Of a stretch of DNA of 64,000 nt, positions 8,775-16,409 are shown piece after piece (positions within the stretch are counted from its first letter, which is position 1; each line of letters starts with the position of its first letter). This DNA comes from Arcticibacterium sp047623945 (GTDB lineage Bacteria > Bacteroidota > Bacteroidia > Cytophagales > Spirosomataceae). The notes beneath the pieces are model-generated. The model did not search any database. It was given only the letters and a program-made list of their open reading frames with translations, and was not told the DNA's origin. Both the position numbers and the translations under genes were made by a program. The DNA lies in contig JBLHOT010000012.1 in assembly GCA_047623945.1 (NCBI GenBank), positions 8,461 to 72,460 of the forward strand, written 5' to 3'.

Positions 8775-10304
8775 CTATTCCCACTCGATAGTGGCTGGTG
8801 GTTTTGAACTAATGTCGTAAACTACTCTATTTACGCCTTTTACTTTATTTATTATTTTGTTAGACACGTCTGCCAGAAAACTATAGGGCAAATGAGCCCA
8901 ATCTGCCGTCATACCGTCTACACTCGTTACTGCTCTAAGTGACACCACGCTTTCATACGTTCGCTCATCTCCCATAACTCCCACACTTTGAACAGGCAAG
9001 AGCATAGCACCAGCCTGCCAAACATCATCATAAAGTCCTGAATCCTTCAACCCTTGGATAAAATGATAATCCACCTCTTGAAGAATCCTAACCTTTTCCT
9101 TTGTAACGTCTCCTAATATTCTAATACCAAGACCTGGACCCGGGAAAGGATGCCTTGCTAGAATATGAGTTGGCATTTCCATAGATCGGCCTACTTCTCT
9201 CACGCCATCTTTAAACAGTAATTTAAGCGGCTCCACTATTTTGAGTTTCATGTAATCTGGAAGGCCTCCCACATTATGATGCGACTTAATTGTAGCCGAA
9301 GGGCCTTTTACAGAAACAGATTCTATAATATCTGGATAAATAGTGCCCTGAGCCAGCCATTTAACGTCTTGAATTTGATGCGACTCATCATCAAAAACAT
9401 CAATAAAAGTTTTTCCAATGGCCTTTCTTTTAGCCTCCGGGTCTGATAAACCTTTCAGGGCATCGTAAAATCTATCTTTAGCGTTTACACCTTTTACATT
9501 TAAGCCAAGGCCCTTGTAAGACTCTAATACTTCTTCAAACTCATTCTTGCGAAGCAATCCATTATCTACAAAAATGCAGTACAAATTCTTCCCAATGGCC
9601 TTATGGATTAGCATAGCTGCCACAGAGGAGTCTACTCCTCCAGAAAGGCCCAAAACTACTTTATCATCTCCCAACTGTTTTTTTAACTCAGCCACGGTAC
9701 TGTCCACAAAAGAATCCGAGGTCCAAGTTTGATTACAACCACAAATACCGACAACAAAATTCTCTAACAAAACTTTGCCATGCTCTGTATGAGTAACTTC
9801 AGGATGAAATTGAATGGCGTATATTTCTTCTTTATCAAACTGAAAAGCAGCCACAGCTACAGATTCTGTAGATGCTATCACTCGAGCGTCATTTGGCAAT
9901 TTGGTAATAGTATCACCATGCGACATCCAAACCTGTGAGTCCTTAGGAATACCTGCAAATAGTCTATTGTCAGACTCTATGGTACCTAGAATGGCTCTTC
10001 CATACTCACGGGTAGTAGAAGCTTCCACATTACCTCCCCTCTCCTCTGCCAGCAACTGAGCACCGTAACAAACGCCTAAAACAGGCACTTTAGAGCTAAT
10101 AGAATCTAGATCTATCCTAGGAGAATCAGACTCTCTAACGGAGCAGGGACTTCCAGAGAGAATAACACCTTTTACAGTTTTATCAAGCTCTGGAATATGA
10201 TTATAAGGGTGTATTTCACAGTAAACATTATGTTCCCTAACTCTTCTGGCAATAAGTTGTGTTACCTGAGAACCAAAATCTATTATTATTATTTTTTCCT
10301 CCAT
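8775..10304 (-). CDS. guaA: GMP synthase (glutamine-hydrolysing)
   Basis: 509 residues, full length. It converts XMP, ATP and glutamine to GMP, the last step of guanine nucleotide synthesis, in the cytosol. The N-terminal class I glutamine amidotransferase domain has its nucleophile Cys79 in G-V-C-Y-G-A-Q and the His/Glu of F-H-P-E-V-T-H-T-E. The ATP pyrophosphatase domain has the P-loop G-L-S-G-G-V-D-S-S near residue 220. The C-terminal dimerisation domain contains H-P-F-P-G-P-G-L-G and ends D-I-S-S-K-P-P-A-T-I-E-W-E, the invariant GuaA tail. The ATG overlaps the stop codon of the upstream NamZ-family gene by one base (TAATG), indicating translational coupling. Confidence 0.98.
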   Translation of the reverse strand: MEEKIIIIDFGSQVTQLIARRVREHNVYCEIHPYNHIPELDKTVKGVILSGSPCSVRESDSPRIDLDSISSKVPVLGVCYGAQLLAEERGGNVEASTTREYGRAILGTIESDNRLFAGIPKDSQVWMSHGDTITKLPNDARVIASTESVAVAAFQFDKEEIYAIQFHPEVTHTEHGKVLLENFVVGICGCNQTWTSDSFVDSTVAELKKQLGDDKVVLGLSGGVDSSVAAMLIHKAIGKNLYCIFVDNGLLRKNEFEEVLESYKGLGLNVKGVNAKDRFYDALKGLSDPEAKRKAIGKTFIDVFDDESHQIQDVKWLAQGTIYPDIIESVSVKGPSATIKSHHNVGGLPDYMKLKIVEPLKLLFKDGVREVGRSMEMPTHILARHPFPGPGLGIRILGDVTKEKVRILQEVDYHFIQGLKDSGLYDDVWQAGAMLLPVQSVGVMGDERTYESVVSLRAVTSVDGMTADWAHLPYSFLADVSNKIINKVKGVNRVVYDISSKPPATIEWE

Positions 10305-11494
10305 TATTCAAAATCGGGGTATAAAAGGTACTTCTTTCTGAGCAATTTAAATTGTTGTAGATCTTCTTGCCATTTGGCTTCTACTTCTTGATAGGACTTC
10401 CCTGCCTTTAAATCTTCTTTGATCCAGGCATTTCCCGCTAGCAAATTAAAAAAGCGTTCGTTTGTAAAAAAAGCCTTTTTGTTTTTAAAGTTTTTATAAA
10501 ATTCAAAGAGGTAACTCAGGTCAAAACCCATGTTCAACACATCCACTTTTGTCAGGTCTTCGCCGTAGCACGTCACTCCTTCATTTACAGGATTCTGTGC
10601 TCCAGGCTTACTTTCTGGCACAAAAACATAGGTCCCAAGATCTTTATCAGGCCCCCCTATCACTTGAAATTGTGTATCTGTTCCTCTCCCTACACTAATC
10701 TGAGTTGGCTCAAAAAGGCAGATAGAAGGATAAAGTAAAATTGACTGCAAATTTGGTAGGTTGGGAGAAGGCTTAATGGGCAAGCTATAGCTACTATGAT
10801 GCGTATAGCTTTCACAAGGTATCACCGTAAGATCTGCCAGGTTATCATTTGACCAAGCCTCACCATTAATCATTGTTGCCAGTTCACCAATAGTTAAGCC
10901 ATAGACAACGGGCAATGGATTCATCCCTACAAATGATTCAAAACCAGGTTCCAGAACTGGGCCAGCTACCAAGTGTCCATTTGGGTTAGGTCTGTCTAAA
11001 ACAATTACAGGAATATTTCTTTCTGCAGCCGCCTCAATAATCAAATGAAGCGTGCTTATATAGGTGTAAAACCTTACACCAACATCCTGAATGTCAAAAA
11101 CTAAAATGTCAAACTCAGCTAGTTGTTCATTAGTCGGTTTTTTATTCTTGCCATAGAGTGAAACAATTGGAATACCGGTTTTACTATCTTTAGAGTTATC
11201 TATGTGAGCCCCTGCGTCCGCTTCTCCTCTAAAACCATGTTCAGGAGCGAAAATGGTTCTAATGTCAATGTTACGACTCAGAAGTGTATCTAGTAAGTGT
11301 GAGTTACCCACTACAGAAGTATGATTTACTACGAGACCCACTCTTTTATCTTCCAAAAGTGGGAGGTATTTATGCATCGCTTCTGCACCTACTTTTATTT
11401 TTTCGGGCGTATTTGAAGAGTTTGCCTTAGATTTGCAGTTAATAGCTGAAAAGCAAAAAAACAAAACTAAAAGACGGGCTATTTTTTTGTCCAT
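10304..11494 (-). CDS. DUF1343 / NamZ-family lipoprotein (putative exo-N-acetylmuramidase)
   Basis: 396 residues with a lipoprotein signal ending S-A-I-N-C at about residue 20. The mature part has the DUF1343 landmarks: G-L-V-V-N-H-T-S near the N-terminus, F-A-P-E-H-G-F-R-G, D-I-Q-D-V-G-V-R-F-Y-T-Y, L-D-R-P-N-P and Y-P-S-I-C-L-F-E-P-T. Family members (NamZ of Bacillus subtilis, and a Tannerella relative) are exo-acting beta-N-acetylmuramidases that release MurNAc from peptidoglycan fragments, so a role in wall recycling at the envelope is likely. It is the upstream gene of a pair with guaA, a functionally unexpected partner. Its ATG is only 8 bases from the divergent ATG of the LolC/E-type gene. 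Confidence 0.85.
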   Translation of the reverse strand: MDKKIARLLVLFFCFSAINCKSKANSSNTPEKIKVGAEAMHKYLPLLEDKRVGLVVNHTSVVGNSHLLDTLLSRNIDIRTIFAPEHGFRGEADAGAHIDNSKDSKTGIPIVSLYGKNKKPTNEQLAEFDILVFDIQDVGVRFYTYISTLHLIIEAAAERNIPVIVLDRPNPNGHLVAGPVLEPGFESFVGMNPLPVVYGLTIGELATMINGEAWSNDNLADLTVIPCESYTHHSSYSLPIKPSPNLPNLQSILLYPSICLFEPTQISVGRGTDTQFQVIGGPDKDLGTYVFVPESKPGAQNPVNEGVTCYGEDLTKVDVLNMGFDLSYLFEFYKNFKNKKAFFTNERFFNLLAGNAWIKEDLKAGKSYQEVEAKWQEDLQQFKLLRKKYLLYPDFE

Positions 11495-11502
11495 TTTAAT
11501 TG

Positions 11503-12723
11503 ATGAATACGGAATATTTTTTGGCTCAGAAAATAAGAAAAACTAAAGGTAAGACCTTTTCTTCTTCTGTCATCAATATAGGTATCACAAGTATTGCCAT
11601 TGGTGTGGCTGCCATCATTTTGTCCTTCTCTATTCTCCTCGGTTTTAAGGATACTATAAAAGAGAAGCTTTTCAGCATGTCCGCCCACCTTCAAGTAAGC
11701 AAAATTACACTGAATCAGTCATTTGAAGAAGCTCCTTTTGTAAATAGTGCAGAGAGTCTCCTAAATCTAACAAATAATGAAAATATAGCTTCATTTAATG
11801 CAATAGCCTTAAAGTCTGCCCTTCTAAAATCAGAAGAAGAAATCTCTGGAGTACTTCTTAAAGGAATAGATAATGCCTATAATTGGTCTGTTTTTGAATC
11901 GAACATGGTTGAAGGAAGAATAATAAGTTTTGATTCAAGTTCCTACAGCAAAGAAATCATTTTAAGCTCTACCTTAAAAAAACTTCTAAACGTTAACGTA
12001 GACGATGATATCCTTATTTACTTCATCCAAGACCCGCCTCGGGCTAGAAAAGTAAAAGTAGTGGGTATTTACGATACAGGAATTGAGGATATTGATAAGT
12101 CCTATGCCCTTGTAGATTTAAATCTTATTCGAAGAATTAACAATTGGGAGGATAATGAAGTTGGTCATTTAGAAATTTTCTTGAAAGACTTTGACACTAT
12201 CAATAGCAGTACTTCCTCTTTGTACAATGATATTCCTCAGGACCAACAAATTCATAAAATAACCCAGCTATTGCCTCAGTTCTTTGATTGGTTTAATCTG
12301 TTAGACACAAATATCATCATTGTCTTATTCCTGATTATTGTGGTAGCTAGCTTTAATATGGTAAGTGTCTTACTCATCATGATCATGGAAAGAACTCCTA
12401 TGATAGGTCTTCTAAAAGCTTTAGGAGCCAGAAACGGACTCATCCAAAAAGTCTTCATATCTAATGCCCTCATTATTATTTTTAAGGGTTTAGCTATTGG
12501 CAATTTAATTGCTATTTCATTTTGTTACATTCAGGATAAATTCAAACTAATTCCATTAGATCCAGAAAACTATTATATGGCTTATGTTCCCATTTCTTGG
12601 CATTGGCCCACTTTTATTTTGGTTAATCTTGCCACCATTTTAGTTGTAGGTCTTATTATTGTTCTTCCTACGCTGTCTATAGTAAGAATTAGTCCAGTGA
12701 AAGCCCTCAAATACAAAGAATAA
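11503..12723 (+). CDS. LolC/E-type ABC transporter permease
   Basis: About 406 residues. The start is taken at ATG 11503 rather than the preceding in-frame TTG. Architecture: a short N-terminal segment A-Q-K-I-R-K-T-K-G-K-T-F-S-S-S, TM1 (about residues 22-47), a periplasmic domain of about 220 residues, and three C-terminal TM helices of the FtsX fold. In LolCDE this permease works with the LolD ATPase to lift lipoproteins from the inner membrane for delivery to the outer membrane. An LolD-like ATPase gene is at 33.3 kb, not adjacent, which is usual in Bacteroidota. FtsX-fold exporters for other substrates look similar, so the exact cargo is inferred. Confidence 0.82.
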   Translation: MNTEYFLAQKIRKTKGKTFSSSVINIGITSIAIGVAAIILSFSILLGFKDTIKEKLFSMSAHLQVSKITLNQSFEEAPFVNSAESLLNLTNNENIASFNAIALKSALLKSEEEISGVLLKGIDNAYNWSVFESNMVEGRIISFDSSSYSKEIILSSTLKKLLNVNVDDDILIYFIQDPPRARKVKVVGIYDTGIEDIDKSYALVDLNLIRRINNWEDNEVGHLEIFLKDFDTINSSTSSLYNDIPQDQQIHKITQLLPQFFDWFNLLDTNIIIVLFLIIVVASFNMVSVLLIMIMERTPMIGLLKALGARNGLIQKVFISNALIIIFKGLAIGNLIAISFCYIQDKFKLIPLDPENYYMAYVPISWHWPTFILVNLATILVVGLIIVLPTLSIVRISPVKALKYKE

Positions 12724-12736
12724 GTCGTGCTCATAA

Positions 12737-12773
12737 AAAAGGCAAACTTTCATTTGAGAGTTTGCCTTTTAAA
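12737..12773. terminator. Bidirectional intrinsic terminator
   Basis: A 15-base stem (12737-12751 with 12756-12770, one G-T/A-C imperfection) with A runs on the left and T runs on the right lies between the convergent permease gene and the LiaF-like gene. It can serve both strands. Confidence 0.75.
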
Positions 12774-12792
12774 ATGATACGTCCATATCTAT

Positions 12793-13800
12793 TTAGTACC
12801 TATTCACCGAAACGGCTGTTAAGGCACTCGATACTTTTATATATATCTTCTTATCTGCTTTGTTAAAATCGGCAGTTCTCCATGTAGAGTTACCTTCTTT
12901 CAGGAAATTGTTAAAGTCTTTTGAGTTTAACGCACCGTCCATTTCTATTTCGCAACCCACATTTTCAGGCACCGAAATTTCAACTTTAGCTACACCACTT
13001 TCCACTTCCACATTAACTTTCTCCAGTTTGTCTCCAAGTTTTACATCTACAGAGGCAGCACCAGTATGAATATCCAATTTCTTCACCTTAAAACTACTCA
13101 GGTCAAAATCTAAATCTCCAGCCCCAATACTCATATCTACACTCCAAACTGGTTTAGTACTTAGTTCAAGGAAGATTTCGTTATGATCATTGTCACCGAA
13201 ATTGAAGCTTTTATTCTTTCTGGACTTCATCTCGAAGTCAATTTCATGACGGTTGTTCTTTAATTCATCAGATAGTCTATAATTTCCAGTATGTAAAAGA
13301 GTGGTAGCTCCAAAAAGGTCATTTTTTGATTCTTTCAAATGAAATTCCGCAGCTCCCCCACCAAAATTCAAGCTTGCTTCTTCTAATCCATTCGTTAGAG
13401 GTACTGAAAATTTCTGCTCCGTTCTCTTTCCTTTTTTTAAGCCTTCAGAGCCTTCATTATAACTACCTCTATCAGACTCGTCCCAGTCCTCATCTTCATC
13501 CCAATCGAAATGAAATTCATCCTTAAACTCTTCAGAAATCTCATCTACGCCATCCGAAGCAGCACTATAAATACCAAGTGGTATTGCAAAAGCGATCAAT
13601 AGAGCCGTAGTAGGATTATAAAAACTTTTCTTCTCATGAAGCAATACCGCTACTCCTGCTAAAATCAGAAGTACGGGCCAAAACTTTGCGATAGTTCTAA
13701 AACTATACTCAAAGTCAATCAGGTCATAGTTGAAGGCTAAAAACACCGCTCCAACAGCCACTAAAATGGCTCCTAAAAAAACGTTACTATTCTTTCTCAT
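12793..13800 (-). CDS. LiaF/LiaI-like membrane protein with C-terminal beta-rich domain
   Basis: 335 residues. The N-terminal third holds four short hydrophobic helices in the LiaI-LiaF-like TM pattern (G-A-I-L-V-A-V-G-A-V-F-L; F-W-P-V-L-L-I-L-A-G-V-A-V-L-L). Next comes a very acidic linker around residues 88-110 (D/E/W-rich, Trp-Asp-Glu repeats), then a repetitive beta-strand domain resembling the DUF4097 or 'toastrack' fold. Such proteins accompany PspC in envelope-stress sensing modules. It directly follows a PspC-domain gene, with 3 bases between them, so the two form an operon. Confidence 0.7.
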   Translation of the reverse strand: MRKNSNVFLGAILVAVGAVFLAFNYDLIDFEYSFRTIAKFWPVLLILAGVAVLLHEKKSFYNPTTALLIAFAIPLGIYSAASDGVDEISEEFKDEFHFDWDEDEDWDESDRGSYNEGSEGLKKGKRTEQKFSVPLTNGLEEASLNFGGGAAEFHLKESKNDLFGATTLLHTGNYRLSDELKNNRHEIDFEMKSRKNKSFNFGDNDHNEIFLELSTKPVWSVDMSIGAGDLDFDLSSFKVKKLDIHTGAASVDVKLGDKLEKVNVEVESGVAKVEISVPENVGCEIEMDGALNSKDFNNFLKEGNSTWRTADFNKADKKIYIKVSSALTAVSVNRY

Positions 13801-13803
13801 ATT

Positions 13804-14307
13804 CTAGAAAGTTTCACTGTCCTGAGGTAAAGATCCACCAGGAGTATGCGTAGAATCGAAATTATTAGTATCATCATTATCTCTAATGATAATCCAGACG
13901 CCAAGTCCAATTAAAAACAATGGCCACATTTTTCCGATATAGTGGAAAAGATTAATATCGAAAAAAGTACGGAAAGCAAAAATTGCCCCCAAAGAAATCA
14001 GCACTATTCCGCCGATTAGGTTTCCATTTTTAGATGAGTTATTGCTCATAGTTGTAAATTTTGAAGGTTTAAAAGATGATTCGTTATTACCATTAGCATA
14101 AGCAAAATCGCTTCTTTCTTCTGGCAAAACTATCCATAAAATTAAATAAGTAATAAATGCTGGCAGGGGCGTAAAAAACATGATGACAAACAATGCTCTA
14201 AATAATGTTGGGTCAATGTCAAAGTACTCCCCTAACCCTTGGGTGACTCCTCCTAAAACGGAGTCGCCGTTTTTAATCCGTCTAAGTTTTCTTTCATTCT
14301 TTTTCAT
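13804..14307 (-). CDS. PspC-domain protein with LiaI-like C-terminal half
   Basis: 167 residues from the ATG at 14307. The frame opens further upstream, but the added 19 residues are unlike the family and the PspC core begins right after M-K-K-N-E-R-K-L-R-R. The core has D-S-V-L-G-G-V-T-Q-G-L-G-E-Y-F-D-I-D-P-T-L-F-R, split by the invariant Gly residues, followed by a TM helix ending W-I-V-L-P-E-E. A second pair of TM helices (I-G-G-I-V-L-I-S-L-G-A and M-W-P-L-F-L-I-G-L-G-V-W-I-I) resembles LiaI/LiaF. PspC proteins act in the phage-shock or envelope-stress response at the inner membrane. The downstream partner shares the second TM module. Confidence 0.85.
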   Translation of the reverse strand: MKKNERKLRRIKNGDSVLGGVTQGLGEYFDIDPTLFRALFVIMFFTPLPAFITYLILWIVLPEERSDFAYANGNNESSFKPSKFTTMSNNSSKNGNLIGGIVLISLGAIFAFRTFFDINLFHYIGKMWPLFLIGLGVWIIIRDNDDTNNFDSTHTPGGSLPQDSETF

Positions 14308-14463
14308 ATAATTTGTATTAATTCGATTCAAAGGTAAATTCAACGTTAGTACTGTGTAATACAAACTACATGAGTGGTAGCAATAGATGGATAAACCGTT
14401 AAATTAATGGTTAAGGATAAAGTTATTAAATTAAACAATAATATGTAATCCTCAAATGTCCTA

Positions 14464-15027
14464 TTAAGAATCCTCTTCTAAGCCTTCTAAAACATCCATT
14501 AAATCGTCGTATGTACTTTCTCCAGGACTAGTTTCATGACTACCCTTGAGCCTTATGCCTTGAAAGTTCTTATTCCCCAAAAGGTCAGGAACTTGTTCTC
14601 CTGTAACATTATGACCCGCAAAAACAGAAGGATGATCGATGAGGTCTCCAGGCAAAGATTCACAATTGACCAAAATATGGTCATAATCTTTGAGTGCCCC
14701 AGAATCATGTGCCATAGTAAGCTCATAAAATAATTCTGGCACGATTTCTCTAGCCTGGGCAGCCTGTTGATCGTTAGCAATAATCAGGAAGTCTAAGCCA
14801 AATGCTTGCCAGTCCTCTGATGTCAGATGAGCAGGCCAATCATTAAACCTACCTCCTACTTTTAGTCCGCTAAGCCAATTCTTAATTTCAAGAACTTTCT
14901 CTTTAGGAATATAATCCTTGTGGTCCGCATTCAATTCAAAACAGAGGTAGTCCACAAACATTCCTGCACAATACCGTGCATCTGACAAATTTGAGATACC
15001 TGTGACTAAAACTTTTCTTTTAAGCAT
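14464..15027 (-). CDS. TrpF-like (beta/alpha)-barrel protein, probably non-catalytic
   Basis: 187 residues. The N-terminus reads V-L-V-T-G-I-S-N-L-S-D-A-R-Y-C-A-G and then D-Y-L-C-F, which is the phosphoribosylanthranilate isomerase pattern K-I-C-G-I-x-N-x-x-D-A. The C-terminal phosphate-binding region (F-A-G-H-N-V-T and K-G-S-H-E-T-S-P-G) also fits. However, the general-base Cys of KxCG is Thr here, and the expected acid Asp in the L-L-D-T strand appears to be Asn (I-L-V-N-C). These are comparisons from memory with T. maritima TrpF. No trp genes are nearby. I infer a TrpF-derived protein with lost or changed activity, not the tryptophan enzyme. It is a single gene with short flanks. Confidence 0.6.
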   Translation of the reverse strand: MLKRKVLVTGISNLSDARYCAGMFVDYLCFELNADHKDYIPKEKVLEIKNWLSGLKVGGRFNDWPAHLTSEDWQAFGLDFLIIANDQQAAQAREIVPELFYELTMAHDSGALKDYDHILVNCESLPGDLIDHPSVFAGHNVTGEQVPDLLGNKNFQGIRLKGSHETSPGESTYDDLMDVLEGLEEDS

Positions 15028-15253
15028 GATGGTTCATTTGACGCAAAAATAGCCTTCTCCGATCAAAAAAAGGGTATTCAATCCCAAAATTGGCATGTCA
15101 CTTTGGCTCAATTTACATCACACCCTACCATTGAACCTATTTTGCCGCCATATGTTATTACCTTTGTCATCCAGCATGGGTTGTTGGTCAAGATATTTAA
15201 TTGACTTTTAAAAAGTCTAACCTAAACGATGGGCGTTTAACCCATTTAGTTAT

Positions 15254-16360
15254 ATGAGCAAACACGGAAGAATATTGGTCGCCATGAGTGGCGGAATTGA
15301 CAGCTCCCTCGCAGCTGTACTATTACACGAACAAGGATACGAAGTTATAGGCATGACCATGAAAACATGGGATTATGCAGCTTCTGGCGGAAGCAAAAAA
15401 GAGACGGGCTGCTGTAGTCTAGATTCTATAAACGACGCAAGAAACATAGCTGTAAATCTAGGTTTTCCTCACTATATCCTAGATATAAGAGAGGAGTTTG
15501 GTGATTATGTGATTGACCATTTTACCGGTGAATACCTAGAAGGTCGTACGCCAAACCCCTGTGTACTTTGCAATACATATGTAAAATGGGATGCCCTTTT
15601 AAAGCGAGCCAACAATCTAGATTGTGAATTTCTGGCCACGGGTCACTATGCCAATATTAGAGAAGAAAACAACAGACATGTCATTTCAAAAGGTGTCGAT
15701 GAATTAAAAGACCAAAGTTATGTGCTTTGGGGAATCTCCCAAGACAGCCTTTCTAGAACGCAACTCCCTCTTGGAAATCTTACGAAAAAGGAAATAAGAG
15801 AAATGGCGGTAGAGCGTGGTTTCTTTGATTTAGTAAATAAGTCTGAATCCTACGAAATCTGTTTTGTTCCAGATAATGATTATCGTGGTTTCTTAAAGAG
15901 ACGTGTAGATGGCCTGGAAGAAGCCGTTAAGGGCGGTGATTTCGTTTTAGAAAGTGGTCAAAAAGTAGGTAAACATGAGGGCTACCCTTTTTATACAGTA
16001 GGTCAAAGAAAGGGACTTGGAATAGCCTTAGGTTATCCTGTTTACGTAACCGAGATCAGGAAAGATACGAATGAGGTAATACTAGGTTTGGAGAAACATT
16101 TGTTTAAAAACGCCATGCATGTAGGCAAACTTAATATGCAGAAGTATCCAGATTTAATAGGTCAACAAAAGGAGACCTTTGCTAAAATTAGATATAAAAC
16201 GCCTTCTGCGGCGGCTATAGCTTCGCAAATAGAGAGAGATAAAATGGAAGTAATTTTTGAAGAGCCCATTAGTGCTATTGCCCCAGGACAGGCCGCTGTT
16301 TTTTACGAAGGTGATGACGTCATAGGTGGTGGATGGATTTTAAAAAGTTTTAATGCTTAG
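15254..16360 (+). CDS. mnmA: tRNA 2-thiouridylase MnmA
   Basis: 368 residues, family length. It thiolates U34 of Lys, Glu and Gln tRNAs, using ATP to adenylate the base and persulfide sulfur from the Tus/IscS relay. The PP-loop A-M-S-G-G-I-D-S-S is at residues 10-18, the first catalytic Cys is at 103 with C106 in N-P-C-V-L-C-N, and the second is in Y-E-I-C-F-V-P near residue 203. C-terminal signature blocks include G-Q-R-K-G-L-G-I and the final beta-barrel domain ending G-G-G-W-I. The extra Cys pair G-C-C at residues 53-54 is seen in a subset of MnmA. A TACCTTTG box at 15159-15166 is a possible -7 element, but spacing to any TTG is outside the normal range. Confidence 0.95.
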   Translation: MSKHGRILVAMSGGIDSSLAAVLLHEQGYEVIGMTMKTWDYAASGGSKKETGCCSLDSINDARNIAVNLGFPHYILDIREEFGDYVIDHFTGEYLEGRTPNPCVLCNTYVKWDALLKRANNLDCEFLATGHYANIREENNRHVISKGVDELKDQSYVLWGISQDSLSRTQLPLGNLTKKEIREMAVERGFFDLVNKSESYEICFVPDNDYRGFLKRRVDGLEEAVKGGDFVLESGQKVGKHEGYPFYTVGQRKGLGIALGYPVYVTEIRKDTNEVILGLEKHLFKNAMHVGKLNMQKYPDLIGQQKETFAKIRYKTPSAAAIASQIERDKMEVIFEEPISAIAPGQAAVFYEGDDVIGGGWILKSFNA

Positions 16361-16384
16361 AAGCATCCTTTTTGCCTATCATCC

Positions 16385-16409
16385 GTACTTTTAAGTACTG
16401 AACAGTACT
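16385..16409 (+). repeat. Overlapping AGTACT inverted repeats abutting the subtilase start codon
   Basis: GTACTT-TT-AAGTAC (16385-16398) and AGTACT-GAAC-AGTACT (16394-16409) share the middle arm, so only one hairpin can form at a time, and the second ends at the base before the ATG. It could be an operator, an mRNA structure controlling initiation, or chance. No T run follows, so it is not a terminator. Confidence 0.4.

Noticed and set aside
11479..11694. Minus-strand 71-codon frame opposite the LolC/E-type gene
   Set aside because: It lies antisense to well-supported coding sequence and has no family features.
13804..14364. Longer PspC protein starting at 14364
   Set aside because: The added 19 residues are unlike the family and the core starts at the ATG at 14307.
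14464..15027. Functional trpF
   Set aside because: Both expected catalytic residues appear replaced and no trp genes are near; treated as a divergent relative.
15159..15166. TACCTTTG as the mnmA promoter
   Set aside because: The nearest TTG elements are 14 and 25 bases upstream, outside the 17-23 range, and the leader would be about 80 bases; kept only as a remark.
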